From: Terfezia claveryi
Taxonomy: Eukaryota; Ascomycota; Pezizomycetes; Pezizales; Pezizaceae
Direction of reading: 5' to 3'
NCBI GenBank assembly: GCA_015179025.1
Contig: WHUX01000010.1
Span: forward strand, 310,001-374,000
Length of the DNA: 64,000 nt
The position numbers and the translations under genes are program-made. The notes under the pieces were generated by a model. That model was not told where the DNA came from and did not search any database. It saw only the letters and a list, made by a program, of their open reading frames with translations. Shown piece after piece: positions 10,592-23,095 of this stretch; position 1 is the stretch's first letter; the number at the start of each line of letters is the position of its first letter.

Positions 10592-10819
10592 TCAAGTAGG
10601 ATTCCCGTCGCTGAAAAGCCCTCTTATCGTTCCGGTGGGAATGAATAATAATATGTATACTGTGGTTGGGAAGAATCTCCTCCCCATGCGCCTAATGTAG
10701 ATGGCTTTCGCCAGGTAGATGACTAGCGACGAAGCTGACTTTCCATCATCTTGAACCAACCAGCGAATATCTAGAATTTGGGCCATCAGATTGTCCTCGT
10801 CGATCCAGCGCCGCATCAA
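10592..10819 (-). pseudogene. Relic of a LINE (Tad1-like) ORF1/gag-type protein
   Basis: A 75-codon open stretch reads RRWIDEDNLMAQILDIRWL, then KSASSLVIYLAKAI and RMGRRFFPTTVY. From memory this block (RWL..GK.ASSLVIY ... RMGRR.FRTT.Y.W) matches the conserved C-terminal part of the first ORF of fungal Tad-like LINE elements. No zinc knuckle, endonuclease or reverse transcriptase follows in any frame, so only a fragment is left. The open stretch at 10859-11044 upstream on the same strand may be another piece but shows no motif. A profile search would settle the family. Confidence 0.4.
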
Positions 10820-12471
10820 ACTGGGCTTGTATTTTAAAAATAGGGGCTGCGTGTAGGACTACGGAGTGCTTGTGATGTTGCATTTTTGGGTTTCGAGGTT
10901 TCGGTAGCCTCGTACCCAGGTTAATATTTTTATGGTTCGTGACCTCGCAACTCCCCCCATATACAACAGACTGGTTGCTACGAGGCTAGGTTTAGGGGCT
11001 TTGCCCTTACCCTTTCCAGCTCCCGACGGCAATGCACCTCCCAAGTCTCGTGCCCTAGATTTATTATCCCCTTTCTAGGTAGTTATAGTGGCTATCTCCA
11101 CGTACGTGCGTGATGGAGGGGGGTTGGTATTCTGTGTCGTGATTTTCTTGCGGTCCCGAAGATCGTGCAGAGCCTCGCTGAGCAGATGATATTACAACCT
11201 GACTTATGACGTTTCTCAATAGAGCCCTTCACACAGTGTCATACCTTTGATATAGAAACCTAGACAGGGCCTCACAAGACTTGAACACCATGAAGACGAC
11301 ATCATGATGGGAGCCACTGCCTTTGGACTGCAGAAAAAGCCTGAAGTTGGTGCCCAAGGACATTAAACGGAGTTCAATAACTAACGTTCAAGGGTTTTCG
11401 CACGACCTTGTAGCCTCTATGAACGGACTAACCTTCATTGTGACAAGAAGCAGGAAATCATGGCCCCTTCTGATAAAGTAGGAGTGTACTAGCTATAGCA
11501 ACTTGGCTTCAAGTACTGATCGTCTCCCTTCGAGCCACCTAGTGGCCAAGGACCTTTAGGGAGGTTTTCTTCAGCATGATGGCTTCCAGTAGTATAACCG
11601 TTCAATATCGATGCATCAGTAGAGACTAAATTTGGACGGCTCCAGATCTTCTACAGTACAATCAATACCAGCCGTGCTGAGTTTTTTCCTGCTACTGATA
11701 CTAAAATTTTGTTTTATGCATAATCTTCTGCTTGTCCCTAATGTGGGACTAGAACTTGTATGTATTATCGACATAGAAATTGAAGGGCCAGGCCCTCAAA
11801 AAGAGATTTCTTAATGCACTAATCCTGCGAAGAAGGGACAATCCGCTGTCGGACATAAGCCTCTGAAAGCGACTGTTCCAACATTCGGTCTCCTTACTGG
11901 ACCGAATAGTTAAAAAAAAAAAAAAAAAAACGTTTACCATTCTTAAGGTCGCTATTAATACTATAGGCAATACTCTCGATAGTCTAAACAGCGTAAGTAC
12001 AAAAGAGTATAATCATGCATTTTGACCCAAGTAGTCTAGTCTGTATCCTGTCTCACCTACACTCTACCAATATCTCTGACTTTATCTAGTACCTTCAACG
12101 TGATGGCGGATGTCTCTGAAGATCTACGAGTTACAGAGATACAGTTATGAAAAGAAGAATTTCCCTAGATACCAGCTCAGTGGTTTTAGGTTCCTTTGGG
12201 AGGTAATGACACACAAGATGCACACTAACCCACATAAATCGTCATGAAGATGCAGAATTTTGACGACGGTTGTTAATGAATGGCGCTGAATTGCTGGTAG
12301 CTTTCCTTTCTTCTTTTTCATTCAAGTCTGATTTTGATAAAGCTTGTGGCTGACATGTGCTCAAATTTGGTTATATTCTAAAAAATCTTAATAAGCACTT
12401 TTTGGCAATCAATAAACGGAGCTCAACAGGAAAAGAAGACAAACAAAATTATAACCTAGGCAAAAATGAAG

Positions 12472-12555
12472 CGACCACACCAGGAGTCGAACCTGGAATC
12501 TCTTGATTTCGATAACAATCGTAGTCAAGCGCCTTGACCATTGGGCCATGCGGCC
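12472..12555 (-). tRNA. tRNA-Arg (anticodon ACG) with an 11-nt intron
   Basis: On the minus strand the acceptor arm GGCCGCA pairs with TGTGGTC (two G-U pairs). The D arm holds GCCCAATGGTCAAGGC, the anticodon stem is CTTGA/TCAAG with loop CT-ACG-A, and the T arm is CCAGGTTCGACTCCTGG. An 11-nt insert (TTGTTATCGAA) sits one base 3' of the anticodon, the usual place for nuclear tRNA introns. It looks functional. Confidence 0.93.
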
Positions 12556-13260
12556 ATTGTTGAAACGATCCGCTACCCTAAGTTATTTGAACAGTATGCT
12601 ATGCTCCATAAGCCCAATTGCTAACCTTATTGCTTCGGTGGTGCGGTCCCTCAGAGAAGCCGCCCCGCCCCAATAGTCAGCTATCAACGAGGTAACCCGT
12701 TGATGAGAGAGGGGTTACGCTATCGGATATTCTCCTAAAACCAACCGACTGCCTAGCTACTGGATGGCGAACCAGATCTATGAAAATGCAAGCACTAGCT
12801 AGGCGGACAGGTCAGCTCTCGGGTGCGAGTCTCCGGCGAGGGGCGGTGAAGCAGTGGAAGGCTGCCTGCTACCAGCAGCCTTGGTTAGTCATGGGGACGC
12901 TGGTCTTGTTGTCCTTTCGTATCTCAAAGCGACTCGAGAGTAATTTCAGTGCGCCTGGCTAGACCCTGAGGGCCTTGGGTGTCAGGTTATGAAGTATTGC
13001 AACTCGCTGTTAACCGTCCCACCTCACCCCCTCCCAACTCACACCAGGTGTTGATAGCGGCATGAAGCATGGCTTCAGGCGTGCCTTGTATGTCCGAGGC
13101 CCTGGTTTCCTCCTACGCTTCTGAACACCATCTTTGGGGCCTTCTTTTTTGGGCCTTTACGACCAGCTGAAAGACGATATCGATCGGATCAACACTGACA
13201 ATTTGGTCAGTCTCCGGCATATGCCTCCATTCATCAGTGTCGAAATCCTCCATATCGACG

Positions 13261-13560
13261 ACTTCTTGAATAGCAATAAGAGATTTAAAATGTGCAACAT
13301 ACGTTGAATGCATTCTTGTGAATCTTAGTCTCCTGAATGCGGAGCTGCCGCTCACGGCGGATGCATTCCAGCGTTCTTTATCTCTTTTCACAGGAGGGGT
13401 GTCCTTCAAAATATCCATTTCCACCCTCAAGTCTGATGACCTCTTGGACATGGTAGGGAATGCGTTCAATCCAACGCTGAATCCTCCATTGCTCAAGGAC
13501 ACACGTTGCCATGTATTCTTCCATGCTTGCTCAGCTGCCGTGCGGGAAGTGAGAGGTCCT
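13261..13560 (-). pseudogene. Relic of a DDE transposase C-terminus
   Basis: On the minus strand, starting near 13550, the sequence reads AEQAWKNTWQRV in one frame and then EQWRIQRWIERIPYHVQEVI and RLEGGNGYFEG in the next, followed by a TAA and RTLECIRRERQLRIQETKI. The pattern W..R....W.ERIP.H.QEVI.LEGGN.Y is one I associate with the C-terminal end of Tc1/mariner-like DDE transposases in fungi. A frameshift and stops show that it is dead. The 129-codon open frame over the same bases (13113-13502) mixes two frames of this relic and is not taken as a gene. Confidence 0.4.
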
Positions 13561-14118
13561 TATTCCGGTTAATATCAACATGTTTGCCTAAGCACTATTG
13601 TCGGGATAGGGGTGTTGGGAAGGGGGAAATTTATCTTTTTCGTGGTTTGCACTTGAGATCAGGTGAGTTGCCTCGGCCAAATAAGTCGTACATGCATACA
13701 CCTGCATATCAGGAAAGGGGAAAAGACTCCTTTCTGCGCCTCTGTATCTTTGCCCTGTTTAAAGTTTGTCCTTCCAGTTTGTGGAGATTTACTGCAATCT
13801 GATAAGGAAGCTCAGTACGAACTGGTATCGAAAACCTTATTGGCTCACTGTTCGAGAAATCTAACTGTATATATGGTGGATTACAGTTTTAATGATCTCC
13901 CAAACAAATTTAACAAAGCTGACAAAAGAAGACAGGTGGGAAGGGAAGAGTATATATATACCACCTACCTCCTGCCTGGCTCAGCTGTTTTTCCCTCAAA
14001 TGCACCAAATCAATTGATCCATTTACAAGGAATAGGCTGAGAGATTGACCTTGATACGTATAATCTATGAACTTGCGATATCCATCAAAAAAGTAATCCA
14101 AGCTGACAATTCTTTCAA

Positions 14119-15110
14119 ATGAATATCAAAATGGCATTCGCTACAACATCCCAGCAATTGCCCCCCCAGGTGCTAGCACTTTTCCCCGAGATGCACCCGA
14201 GCCAGAGAACTCGGAGGGTCAGAAGAATCACCCCCCACTTGATTCCAAGGGAGAATAGAGAGAGACGTGCAGCTGCACTCAGACGGGTGGAACAATACCG
14301 AACATTACGAGCTCTGAGAAACGCTCGAAAGTTGCTTGAAAAGGCTAGGCGCTTGATTAGATCACGCAGCAAGGCTCTCAGAGCTTCGAATAAGCAACAA
14401 AATTTACCGGAATCCCCTTCCGCCAATGACCTTTACACCATCACAAGGAGCCTCGAGGGCCTAGGTTTGGAGGACAATTGGAGTATTAGCCAGGAAGTTC
14501 CGGAAGTCCCTGCCGCAACCATGACTGCTCCGGTTGATGATCAAGACATTTTAAAAATCACAGAGGGCATCGAGGCTTTAGTTTTGGACGACAATCGGAA
14601 TCTTAATCAAGAAATTCCAGAAGCCCCTACCGCAATCTTCACTGCTCCGGTTGGCGATCGAAAGTTCATTTTGAAAGTTGATTTTGGAAGCGGTCGCCTG
14701 AGCTGTGAGATTCGAAGGGGAGGACAGTAACATGCTTCCCCAGTCGGAGACAAGGAAGTAACGCTGGAAAGCAATCAAGCCGAGAATGCCGCGGTATTTA
14801 TTACACCACATTTCCGAATTACACTACCTACTCGGCCTAGAAACGAACATAGTGGCAGTGGAAATATCAAGTTCTAGAGCGAGGATGCAGAGGGAATTAT
14901 CGTTGGTTCTGCCAGTGGATACCCTACGCAGGAGAATACTGAGATTTATGTCAGGCAAGCCATCCCTTAATGCGAGGAGCCAGATGGAACAACTACCACT
15001 GGTCTTTATGTTAATCAAAATTGGGTATCAAAATCAACAGGAGCCACAGTTTGGATGGTCAAGGCCCAAAGGAGTCCTTCTGGTAAAGCCTCGAGGTCCA
15101 GAGGTTAAAG
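14119..15110 (+). pseudogene. Unrecognised gene, interrupted by three stop codons
   Basis: An open frame of 203 codons starts at 14119 (a second Met lies at 14131). It encodes a basic, helical N-terminal half (ENRERRAAALRRVEQYRTLRALRNARKLL written in parts around residues 45-75) and then two copies of a roughly 45-residue unit: LEGLGLEDNWSISQEVPEVP...TAPVDDQ and IEALVLDDNRNLNQEIPEAP...TAPVGDR. After the TAA at 14728 the same frame continues with coding-like sequence (PVGDKEVTLESNQAENAAV, then GYPTQENTEIYV) past TAG near 14874 and TAA near 14968, ending near 15110. The three stops could each come from CAG or CAA by one C-to-T change. I do not recognise the family. It may instead be a short gene ending at 14730. 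Confidence 0.45.
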
Positions 15111-15209
15111 CCTTCAACTCTAAGGTAGGAATATATGTTCTGGGCCGCTCGTGGGCATCGGCCAATGTATATAATTACTGGATTTTGTACATAACGCACT
15201 TGAAATAAT

Positions 15210-18200
15210 AATAATCATAATATACCTAACTAGACCTATATCAGATATATTCAATTAGGCTATCATTGATCCTGGTACAATTGTATTTTTCATCTTTCTG
15301 TTACTAAAATTTCCCACATATATATTAGTTGAATAAAATGTATAAAGTGGATTTTTTCCTTATATATGAGGAGTGGATAAATCATGAAATTCTATCTTCA
15401 CTGAGCATTGGAAAAAGCTCGATGGATCCAAGGCGGGTCTCCTTGGACTCTGTGTTGAAACCGTATGTATTTTTCAGGTAGATCTTAATTCTAAAAGCAG
15501 AGAGGCTGATCTCAGCAAGGTAAACTATATATGCCCTGTGTAGGTGGTTTAGGCAGCATATGTTTGGGAAATGAAGCCATATGCATCCTGGTTAAATGTC
15601 ATACTGTAGAATCTGGTGGACAAGAAAGTAGTACTGTATAAGAAAGTACTCTCCAATAAGACGCTATGCAAGGTCGGGGCGGATTTACTATGGGTATGGA
15701 ACACGAAAAAGAAAGGTGTTGTGGAAGGTAGATGTTCTATCTCGCACTAGCCATGAAAGTCGTAGTTGCTGATCAAACTTCCAATGTTTGTAAATATTAC
15801 CTTTGCGTGTTTATAGACATCACCACCTTTACATTCTGTGAACGCTTGTCCCAACATGCCACCCAAAAAGACAAGGTCCGATCTCAGAAAACACAATGAA
15901 GCGCCTGCCGACGGTACAGAATCTAATACGGAACCTGAGACTTTCCAAGTTCTATCTCATATTCAGTTAGGTGAAGAGGTTTGAAAGCATGGCTAGGACA
16001 GTTGTTTCTGGGTTGTGTGTAGGCTTTATGTCGGAGATGATTGTATTTACAACTATACAACTAAAACATTCGAGTACACCATGCATCAGAAAGTACCTAT
16101 GGTTAAGAATGTAATGATGATTAAGAAAGTAATCAGGAATTAAACGTGGAGGGAGCTTGCAAAACCGCCCCTCTGTAAGTAAATAAGACTGCAGTCGTGT
16201 CCGCGAGATTTTATGGTAGGTTGCATTACCCTGAGTTCACACTGCGATGTTAGGTCTACAACTTGGTTGACCTCTCATTCGCTCTTCTACTGGTAGTTCC
16301 TATCAAGTCCGAGTAACCTATTTGTGATGGGAAAACGATGACCACACCCATCGAAATATAATTGATTACATGTCAAGAGCGAGGCTAGATAATTTTACCG
16401 GATTACGATAGTATTTATCTATCTAACTCTGATTTCAAACTCTCTGGCCTTTTCAAAAATTTAGAGTCAGATAGTCTCCCGGTACATACCCATCTGTTGT
16501 TTTAGAACAAGATTTTTGTGTAACATAAAATTGTATCAACTGAGCAGGATTGGCCTTGGTAGTTATGAAACGTTGTGATACATACTATATACAGGTATTC
16601 CTCCCGCCACGAGTTGAGATTGTTAAAGATTACCTACATATGTACTCTACTGCCGTCTCCCTTCAAAAGGATTCGACCTAAGCTTTCGGTACAAGAAACG
16701 AGTCCAGCCTTTTACGAACCTAGGAAAGAACGAAAAAAAAAAAAAGAAAAACAAGCAGCCAGAGGATCATTTAGGTACCCAAAGCCTCTCCCGCCAACTT
16801 CCAACCTCTTAAGTAAGGTTGAGATTAGTGAAGTTTAGTGAAGAAAAAATCTCAACCAGATCCATCGTGACTTCCTTATCCCTTTCCTGTGCCAACCAGA
16901 CTCAAGCATCTCCAGGAAAGTCGATTTAAGGGGAAGAGGAGCCTCCGGCTAAGGAGAGGCGATGCTCTGTGTGGAGACCGCCTGGAGCGGGATGGACGTT
17001 GGTGGGTTTCCAGGGGAGCCTGGTAACGAAGTGGCGAGTCTAGGGGTAGTATGGGGAAAGATCTTTTAAAATGAGACTTGCCAGGAACCGGGGATGTACA
17101 GAGAGGTCCCGCAACAGCGATAGCTAGGGAGTGATGGATAAGCCCCTAGCAATGGAAGTAGTTCAACATTAGGCTTCATATCAGTTGAAACTGATCACTT
17201 TCTTCTCGAACCTTCATGGTGCCTCGGTGTGATATATTGTTTCTCTTAAGCCAGGTCCTCAGTTGCACCGGTCAAACGTCCTACACCCAATTTAAATATG
17301 ATCCACTTGACCCTCTGATTATCACTGCTATCGAGGCAGGCTTAGTAGTCTGTGGATAACTTTGGAGAATGACGGAGGCAACTTGGGACCAATTGGAAAT
17401 TCTCACAGTTATATGATGTACATACTCCGGGTCTCTGCCACCAGGTGCCGTATATATACCTGAAGTGTACTTGCAGAGCCAATACTCCTATTTGCTATTA
17501 GAGCCCATTTGGGTGCCACTGCCTGTTGCCTAGGAGAAAATATTGTAAATATATATGTATCCCTAAACTTACCCTGAGCCGGGGCATTAGTAGGCTAGAG
17601 TATGTACCGTTGGAGAACGGGATCCACCTGGCGTGTAAGACTCAATACTCCCTACAATAATGTCTACAATAGCTAATTCTACAGTGAGTATACTCCACTT
17701 GCCTTTTTAAAACGCCACGGTCGTCGCGCAGCAGCATTCCTTCAGATCTACCAGAAGGTAATTGTAACCCGACAAAAATGTTTTTCTCAGTTTTGGCATG
17801 AGAGTATTCTAGCTATCATTTGTTCCAATATCTATGCTCGTACGTTTTATTCATCCATCTGTCGAAGCAAAACCTTTCCACCGTCAGTGGGCTGATCCAG
17901 AGCCAGCGGAATTGCAAGTATATCCTGGTGGGGATACAAATCCATGTTTTACTGAGCTAGCTATCCATAAGGTTGATGGCCTTAGTCCTACTTCCTCTGC
18001 TGTAATACATGCTTCCCTTATATGGACCTCTACGAAATTGTACTCGGAGATTATTAAATATTGGAGAGTTTGTGGGGCCTTGGGTTTCAACTAAGATACG
18101 ACCTCGTTTCAATTATAGCAGCCACAAACCCCTTCATTGAATAATTTCACCAGGACTACAACTGAAGATCCTCATGTTCAAATCTTATGTTGGACAGATA

Positions 18201-19300
18201 ACAACTTTGTTTTGGCCTTTAACCTCTATTGGTTGGACAACTTTAGCTTCGAGGGTAAAAAAACTGCATTGCAAGCCTGGGAAACAAATCCCCATATATG
18301 TGCAGCCTGTTGTGCTTTTGCTTTTGAGGAAATTGATTGTTCTCGTACCTAGAAGAATTTGGTCCAAATTTCACGTATAGTCAGTGTCAGTGTATGGGGA
18401 GTTGAGATTGCCGATTACTTCCCTTACATTCAACACCGACAGCAACGCAACTAGATTTCTTGATTGGCATATTCCTCATTAATTATTATATCATTTATCA
18501 TTTATTTTCTGGGTTGGGCAATAATGCTCTATAAACTGTTAGCAACTGGTATCATCTAGCTCGACAGTAATTAGCATATCCACCTTCCGCTTTAGTTACC
18601 TTAAAGTATTGCTTTCCTTCCTCGGAATTGATTTGATCTCACCAGATATTATACTAGAGCACTTCCTGGCCCTTTTCTATGGGACTATGTAGGTGCTCAT
18701 TCTAACCCTTTCATAGCATCTTGACCAGCTAGGCACAATAGATAAGCAACATTTAGAATACCAAGCAGCCTTGTAGGTGGGATAACTCTAGTTCTATAGC
18801 CTTATATTTTGTGACTTAGATTTCCACTCGATATATGATCTTGGCTCGGTACGTACTCCTGAGCCCATGCCAATACCTACCAGAGTCAGTTACCCTGAAA
18901 GAAACAAATTGTGGGCCCGTGCTGGCGACCACATACTCTCCTGGTGTATATTTCTTCCGATATTAGTCTAGCATATAAAGCTACAATCTCCAAGCATCTC
19001 CAAGATTTGATAGGGATCCTGTTGCTAATTTGCCTCATCTGCCTCACATATTACACAATCTCAAAATATATACGTCTGCATATCTATTCTCCAATGGAAT
19101 GTCTATGCTGGAAAAGTTATGTACACTCTATATTAATACATATTTTATATCACTGCAGAAGAACATGTGTACCTGATTACAAACTCTTCTTCGTCACAAG
19201 CCTCGGGAAATTAGACCTAAAAGGGTGCAGTATATATTGTAGCTGAGATGAGTTTGTGGTTCCTGAAATTAGTTGCGGCAGGTGTTTAAAAGCAGGCTAT
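15210..19300. other. 4 kb without a supported gene
   Basis: AT-rich sequence with short, unpatterned open frames only. A small open frame at about 15857 (MPPKKTRSDLRKHNEAP..., 43 codons) has a gene-like start but no continuation I could join. Single copies of the GTGCCAACCAGACT motif occur at 16889 and later at 22893. Nothing else is supported. Confidence 0.5.
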
Positions 19301-19321
19301 TGATGAGTGATGGTTATTTTT

Positions 19322-19440
19322 TTTTAAAAAAAAAAGTCTATACGTCTGTGGAGTCGAACCCAAGGCTATGAGGCCCGTTCCCTCACCCCACAAGGAAATC
19401 AAAGTATACATCATATCCAACTTATAGCAGCATACCCCCT
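19322..19440 (-). ncRNA. Possible tRNA-derived SINE or pol III relic
   Basis: On the minus strand there is an A-box-like TGCTATAAGTTGG, then a perfect B-box GGTTCGACTCC about 65 bases on, then about 15 bases and a long T run (complement of the A tract at 19326-19335), which would end pol III transcription. A full cloverleaf does not fold, so it is not a plain tRNA. It lies just past the stop codon of the membrane-protein gene, in its likely 3' UTR. Confidence 0.35.
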
Positions 19441-19445
19441 CGCCA

Positions 19446-20738
19446 TCAGTGTTCCAAGTGCAGCTCAACATATTTGCGTGTATCCTGTTCAAGTCCAAGA
19501 TTGTTCAACTCTATGACTAGCTCTGCCGGATTGCTTGCGTCGTACGCCTCTGAGACATGGTTCGTTACGACTGGGCCGTTATCACCAGAACCACTAGTAG
19601 TAACCATCCTACGCAAGCCCTTTTTTTTGTGCCGAGCTATATTGTCAGATATCAACCGCATCAACACCCGCACAACCCCCCCCACTCCAATGATCACTGG
19701 CAGCAATTGCCCTGTGCTTCCTATTGCTTGTACCCCCTCGATTTTATTCCAACGGATCGTAAGCTCGACGGCAATGATGAACACCAACAGCGTGCCACTC
19801 AGTATTGCACCAAGCAGCCGAGTTATGATATGTTGCGAATCCGGTTGCTCCTTGTACTCGGAAACGGAAGAGGTCTTGATCTCGATTGAAGGCAAGGGAG
19901 TTTGAGTGTTGGCTTCTCCCTGTCGTCCCTGATTGAAGATAAAGTAAGTGGCTCTAGCAAGTGTGGCTGCACCTTTCGTGAGAGAAACCAGCGCAGGTAT
20001 CGCAACCAGAATGAACAAGGCTTTCAGAAATTCCCTGAACCGGCCGGACAAATCTAGGCGGGCAAGGAAGAAAGCATATTTACAATCATCCGGAAACGCA
20101 TTGAACATCCCATCAATCCCCACAAAAACAAACCACAAACCGTAAGCTATGAATCCGCATGCCAACAGTAGCCGCACATAGCCACCAAGTGTACTTGTCT
20201 CCAAGTAAGCGTATCCGGTTTCCACCACTGTAGAACCAATTCCCCTTGCATCCCCACTCTCCCCTCCACCTCCATGGTCGTAGTCGTGAACGTTGTCGAC
20301 AGAATTCCCAGTGCACACTCCCCCCATGCAAAAGATCAACATCAAATACGCTTCAACAGCATGTAATTCACCATGCAAGCCCTTCGTGATTGTAATGAAA
20401 AGTAATCCAGCGAACATAGCTGCCTGAAAGCAGTTATTTACCCCCCGCATTGTAATAGCTTCGGAGGGTACGAAGCTATATGCAATTGAAGAAGTGATCC
20501 ATTGGAAATACAAGCCGATGCGGATTCCAAGGCCGTAGGTATCTGCGTCGCCTGTGAATCCGATACACTTCCGGTCAACTCGTTTCTGATGGCCATGAGT
20601 GACAACATTTGAGGTATATGGTGGGGCAGTAGATCTATATTGTAGTTGATAAGGCAGAGCGAATACGATACGTGGGTATATAGCGAGCCCTAGGAGGATT
20701 GTATGTATGAATATTGTATGGAGGTTTCCAGATCTCAT
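19446..20738 (-). CDS. Multi-pass membrane protein of unknown function (fungal family)
   Basis: Single exon of about 430 residues. I chose the Met at 20738 because the next residues (MRSGNLHTIFIHTILLGLAI ... VFA) form a good signal peptide or first membrane segment; the Met at 20789 would add 17 residues. A short region then leads to ERK-type motif CIGFTGDADTYGLGIRIGLYFQW, seen in many uncharacterised fungal integral membrane proteins. About seven hydrophobic segments follow, including AAMFAGLLFITI, AYLMLIFCMGGV, LLLACGFIAYGLWFVF, ALFILVAIPALVSL and LLGAILSGTLLVFIIAVEL, then RWNKI..V..IGSTGQLLPVIIGVGG. The C-terminal tail of about 75 residues is polar and probably cytosolic. The frame is intact. 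Family identity is from memory and the function is unknown. Confidence 0.8.
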   Translation of the reverse strand: MRSGNLHTIFIHTILLGLAIYPRIVFALPYQLQYRSTAPPYTSNVVTHGHQKRVDRKCIGFTGDADTYGLGIRIGLYFQWITSSIAYSFVPSEAITMRGVNNCFQAAMFAGLLFITITKGLHGELHAVEAYLMLIFCMGGVCTGNSVDNVHDYDHGGGGESGDARGIGSTVVETGYAYLETSTLGGYVRLLLACGFIAYGLWFVFVGIDGMFNAFPDDCKYAFFLARLDLSGRFREFLKALFILVAIPALVSLTKGAATLARATYFIFNQGRQGEANTQTPLPSIEIKTSSVSEYKEQPDSQHIITRLLGAILSGTLLVFIIAVELTIRWNKIEGVQAIGSTGQLLPVIIGVGGVVRVLMRLISDNIARHKKKGLRRMVTTSGSGDNGPVVTNHVSEAYDASNPAELVIELNNLGLEQDTRKYVELHLEH

Positions 20739-21804
20739 TGCTACTAAGTGCTTCGCCGTATCTATAACTGGAACTACTCCTGACAACAATGGGATGGTGA
20801 TCTCGAACGGGCTGATATATAAAGCTGGGGATTTCCAGCACAGCCATCATGGGTTGTTCAAGTGGAAACTGCAGACGTGACGTGGGCCCTTGTTAATTTG
20901 GTCTAACATGACAGTCAGCCAGTGCTGCGGCCATTTATACGTGTAGTCTCGAACCAATCGATTTGGTAATTCCATTCTCCTTCATTAACTAGATATGCGC
21001 GCGTATAGACCCAACCATGGACCTATAAGTATCTGGTTGGCAGGCAAGATGATATACCAGTATCTGTACTAATGTTACACATAAAAAGTCTGGGTGAAAC
21101 ACAAATCTGAGCTGTTTATTTTCTTGCATAACTCAGCAACCACAATGCATATCGCTAAGGTCTAAAATGAAAAATGAGTCAAGTACAGATAATGAAAACT
21201 AGAATCCAATATCTCAGGCAAGTTAAACGTGAATTGACAGTCCAACTGCGCTTGAATGGAGCAGTGCCTTGTTGGAAGTTGACCAAGTAAACAGTCTTAC
21301 CTACCAAATCTGCTTCTAGTCCATGCCACATTTTCTACCCGGACCCTAGGAGCCCCCTGACTTAAGAAATTTTTGATAGTTGACTGAGGACGAAGAAAGC
21401 TGAGAGATCAAACTAATTGAATAGTATTGCAGATGGAAATCGTTGAGAATAATATATTTCACGTTGCACAGAAGGTGCCGATCGATATTTCACCAAGACT
21501 TTGTGCCTGTGATTTGACTGTTGTATCAAGCTAAATTCTAACAGGCTCTAACTATCCAACCAAGTTATAAGAATGTAGCCATGGTATAGCATACCACAAT
21601 CGGTATGCAACATCATCATGCAGTATAAGTAGCTAACCATACCGCAATTATAGTACCGAATTCTAGATGACTGCCCCAGGTCAGGGTAAATATATCGTGA
21701 GTTAATCTATATTGCATATAATTTCCAGTAATCAAGTGTGATCTTAGTTCGTAGTGACTTTTGAACCATGCCAGGCTCTCAGTACTACCCTATATATAAT
21801 TCCG

Positions 21805-22195
21805 TCAATTTTACTGTAAAACCACTATTTACTTTTAAGAAATTTGTTAACAACCAGATTATCTATTGCTTCTGAAACTATATGCGCACTATCAAAATTA
21901 CATACCTCCCTAATATTCCCCCCTTCCACACCCAGAAATTGTCGAGAACTGCTGAAAGTTTAGGAAAGCATGGGTACATTGCGTTGCTAAATCTGTATAA
22001 CCACATATTCTTAACTATCTGTACAATACAAATCTTGTTAAGTCTGTCAAGTTCCTTAGATGTCAAAGGAATAAGTATTCTTAGAAGAATTCCAAAGGTA
22101 GAGTTTTCTCCTGGCTTCCTTCAATCTTCTATGACTTTTTCAAAAGTGACGGTTTTGATGTAATACTGACGGACATTAATGGCCTAGAACTATAC
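21805..22195 (+). repeat. Diverged dispersed repeat, copy A
   Basis: About 390 bp align by eye with 50410-50810 in the same order: TTTTACTGTAAAACCACTA, CCCTAATATTCCCC, TAACTATCTGTACAATACAA, TTCCTTAGATGTCAAAGGAATA and GACGGACATTAATGGCCTAG. Spacing is kept but identity is moderate. No intact coding frame is shared, so an old transposon or segmental duplicate is likely. Confidence 0.65.
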
Positions 22196-23095
22196 ATACC
22201 TATATCGAAACCCAGTCAATATTGATATGTAATACAATCCAACCATTCATATCCCAGCCCAAGAGGGTAATAGGCATTCATAAGCTATATTATACACATA
22301 ATCTAATAGGCTTATTTTGATTTACTTATATATCTCCCTCCGTATTTACTCCCTGTTTCCCCTATTGTTTGTTGTAAGAGTAGAGGGTCAATCCACTCCA
22401 AAATCTGTCTTCCTGAACCTCGGGTGATCTCATTCCGTTACCTGGCCTGAAAGCCAAACCTGGGAGCCAATCCCTGACCGGGTCATACTAACTCGAGCTC
22501 GCGGTTTAAATTCTGTAGACCAGTTTCAGTGCTAATTGCATAACTATCGAACCTGGCTGTATTGTCCTAGGAGTAAACTAAACATGCAGCTGCGGCCTGC
22601 CAACAGCACTTGTGAAGTCGCCCAGACCACTTCTTTGCTGTGATTTATATGATATTGGTAACTTTAGTGATACCGAAGTGTAAATTCAATATGATATATG
22701 AAAAAATAATACCCGTAGGTTTCGCAAGTGACTACATCCGAAGCCTCACCCTTAGATTTGCTAGGAGTTGGTCCTGTTGCCTGAATCCACGGATAGGTAT
22801 AGTAAGTAACCGAGAACCCTCATATTCGTACTAACTGAGAATACCTTACAGCTACTTAGCTATTGTGGCCCAGAGTAAGGTATGAAATTAAAGTGCCAAC
22901 CAGACTAGAATTTAAGGGGAGGGCCAAAAATTAGGCCTAAGCCAAAGAGAATACATGTAATGGCCGTAGAATGGATGGTATATAGCAACCGTCCAGCCCA
23001 ATTGAAATTGTTAGCCTTAATTGCCCAGTCCAAAAGTATAATCAGAGTGATCAACAGAACTCCAAGCCGGCTTCGACAATCTTGCACCATTTACA

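Noticed and set aside
13113..13502. 129-codon minus-strand ORF
   Set aside because: The transposase-like signal lies in a neighbouring frame of the same bases, so this open frame looks like a by-product of a decayed transposase.
15857..15990. Small ORF starting MPPKKTRSDLRKHNEAP
   Set aside because: Only 43 codons, no splice site that joins it to more coding sequence, and no recognisable motif.
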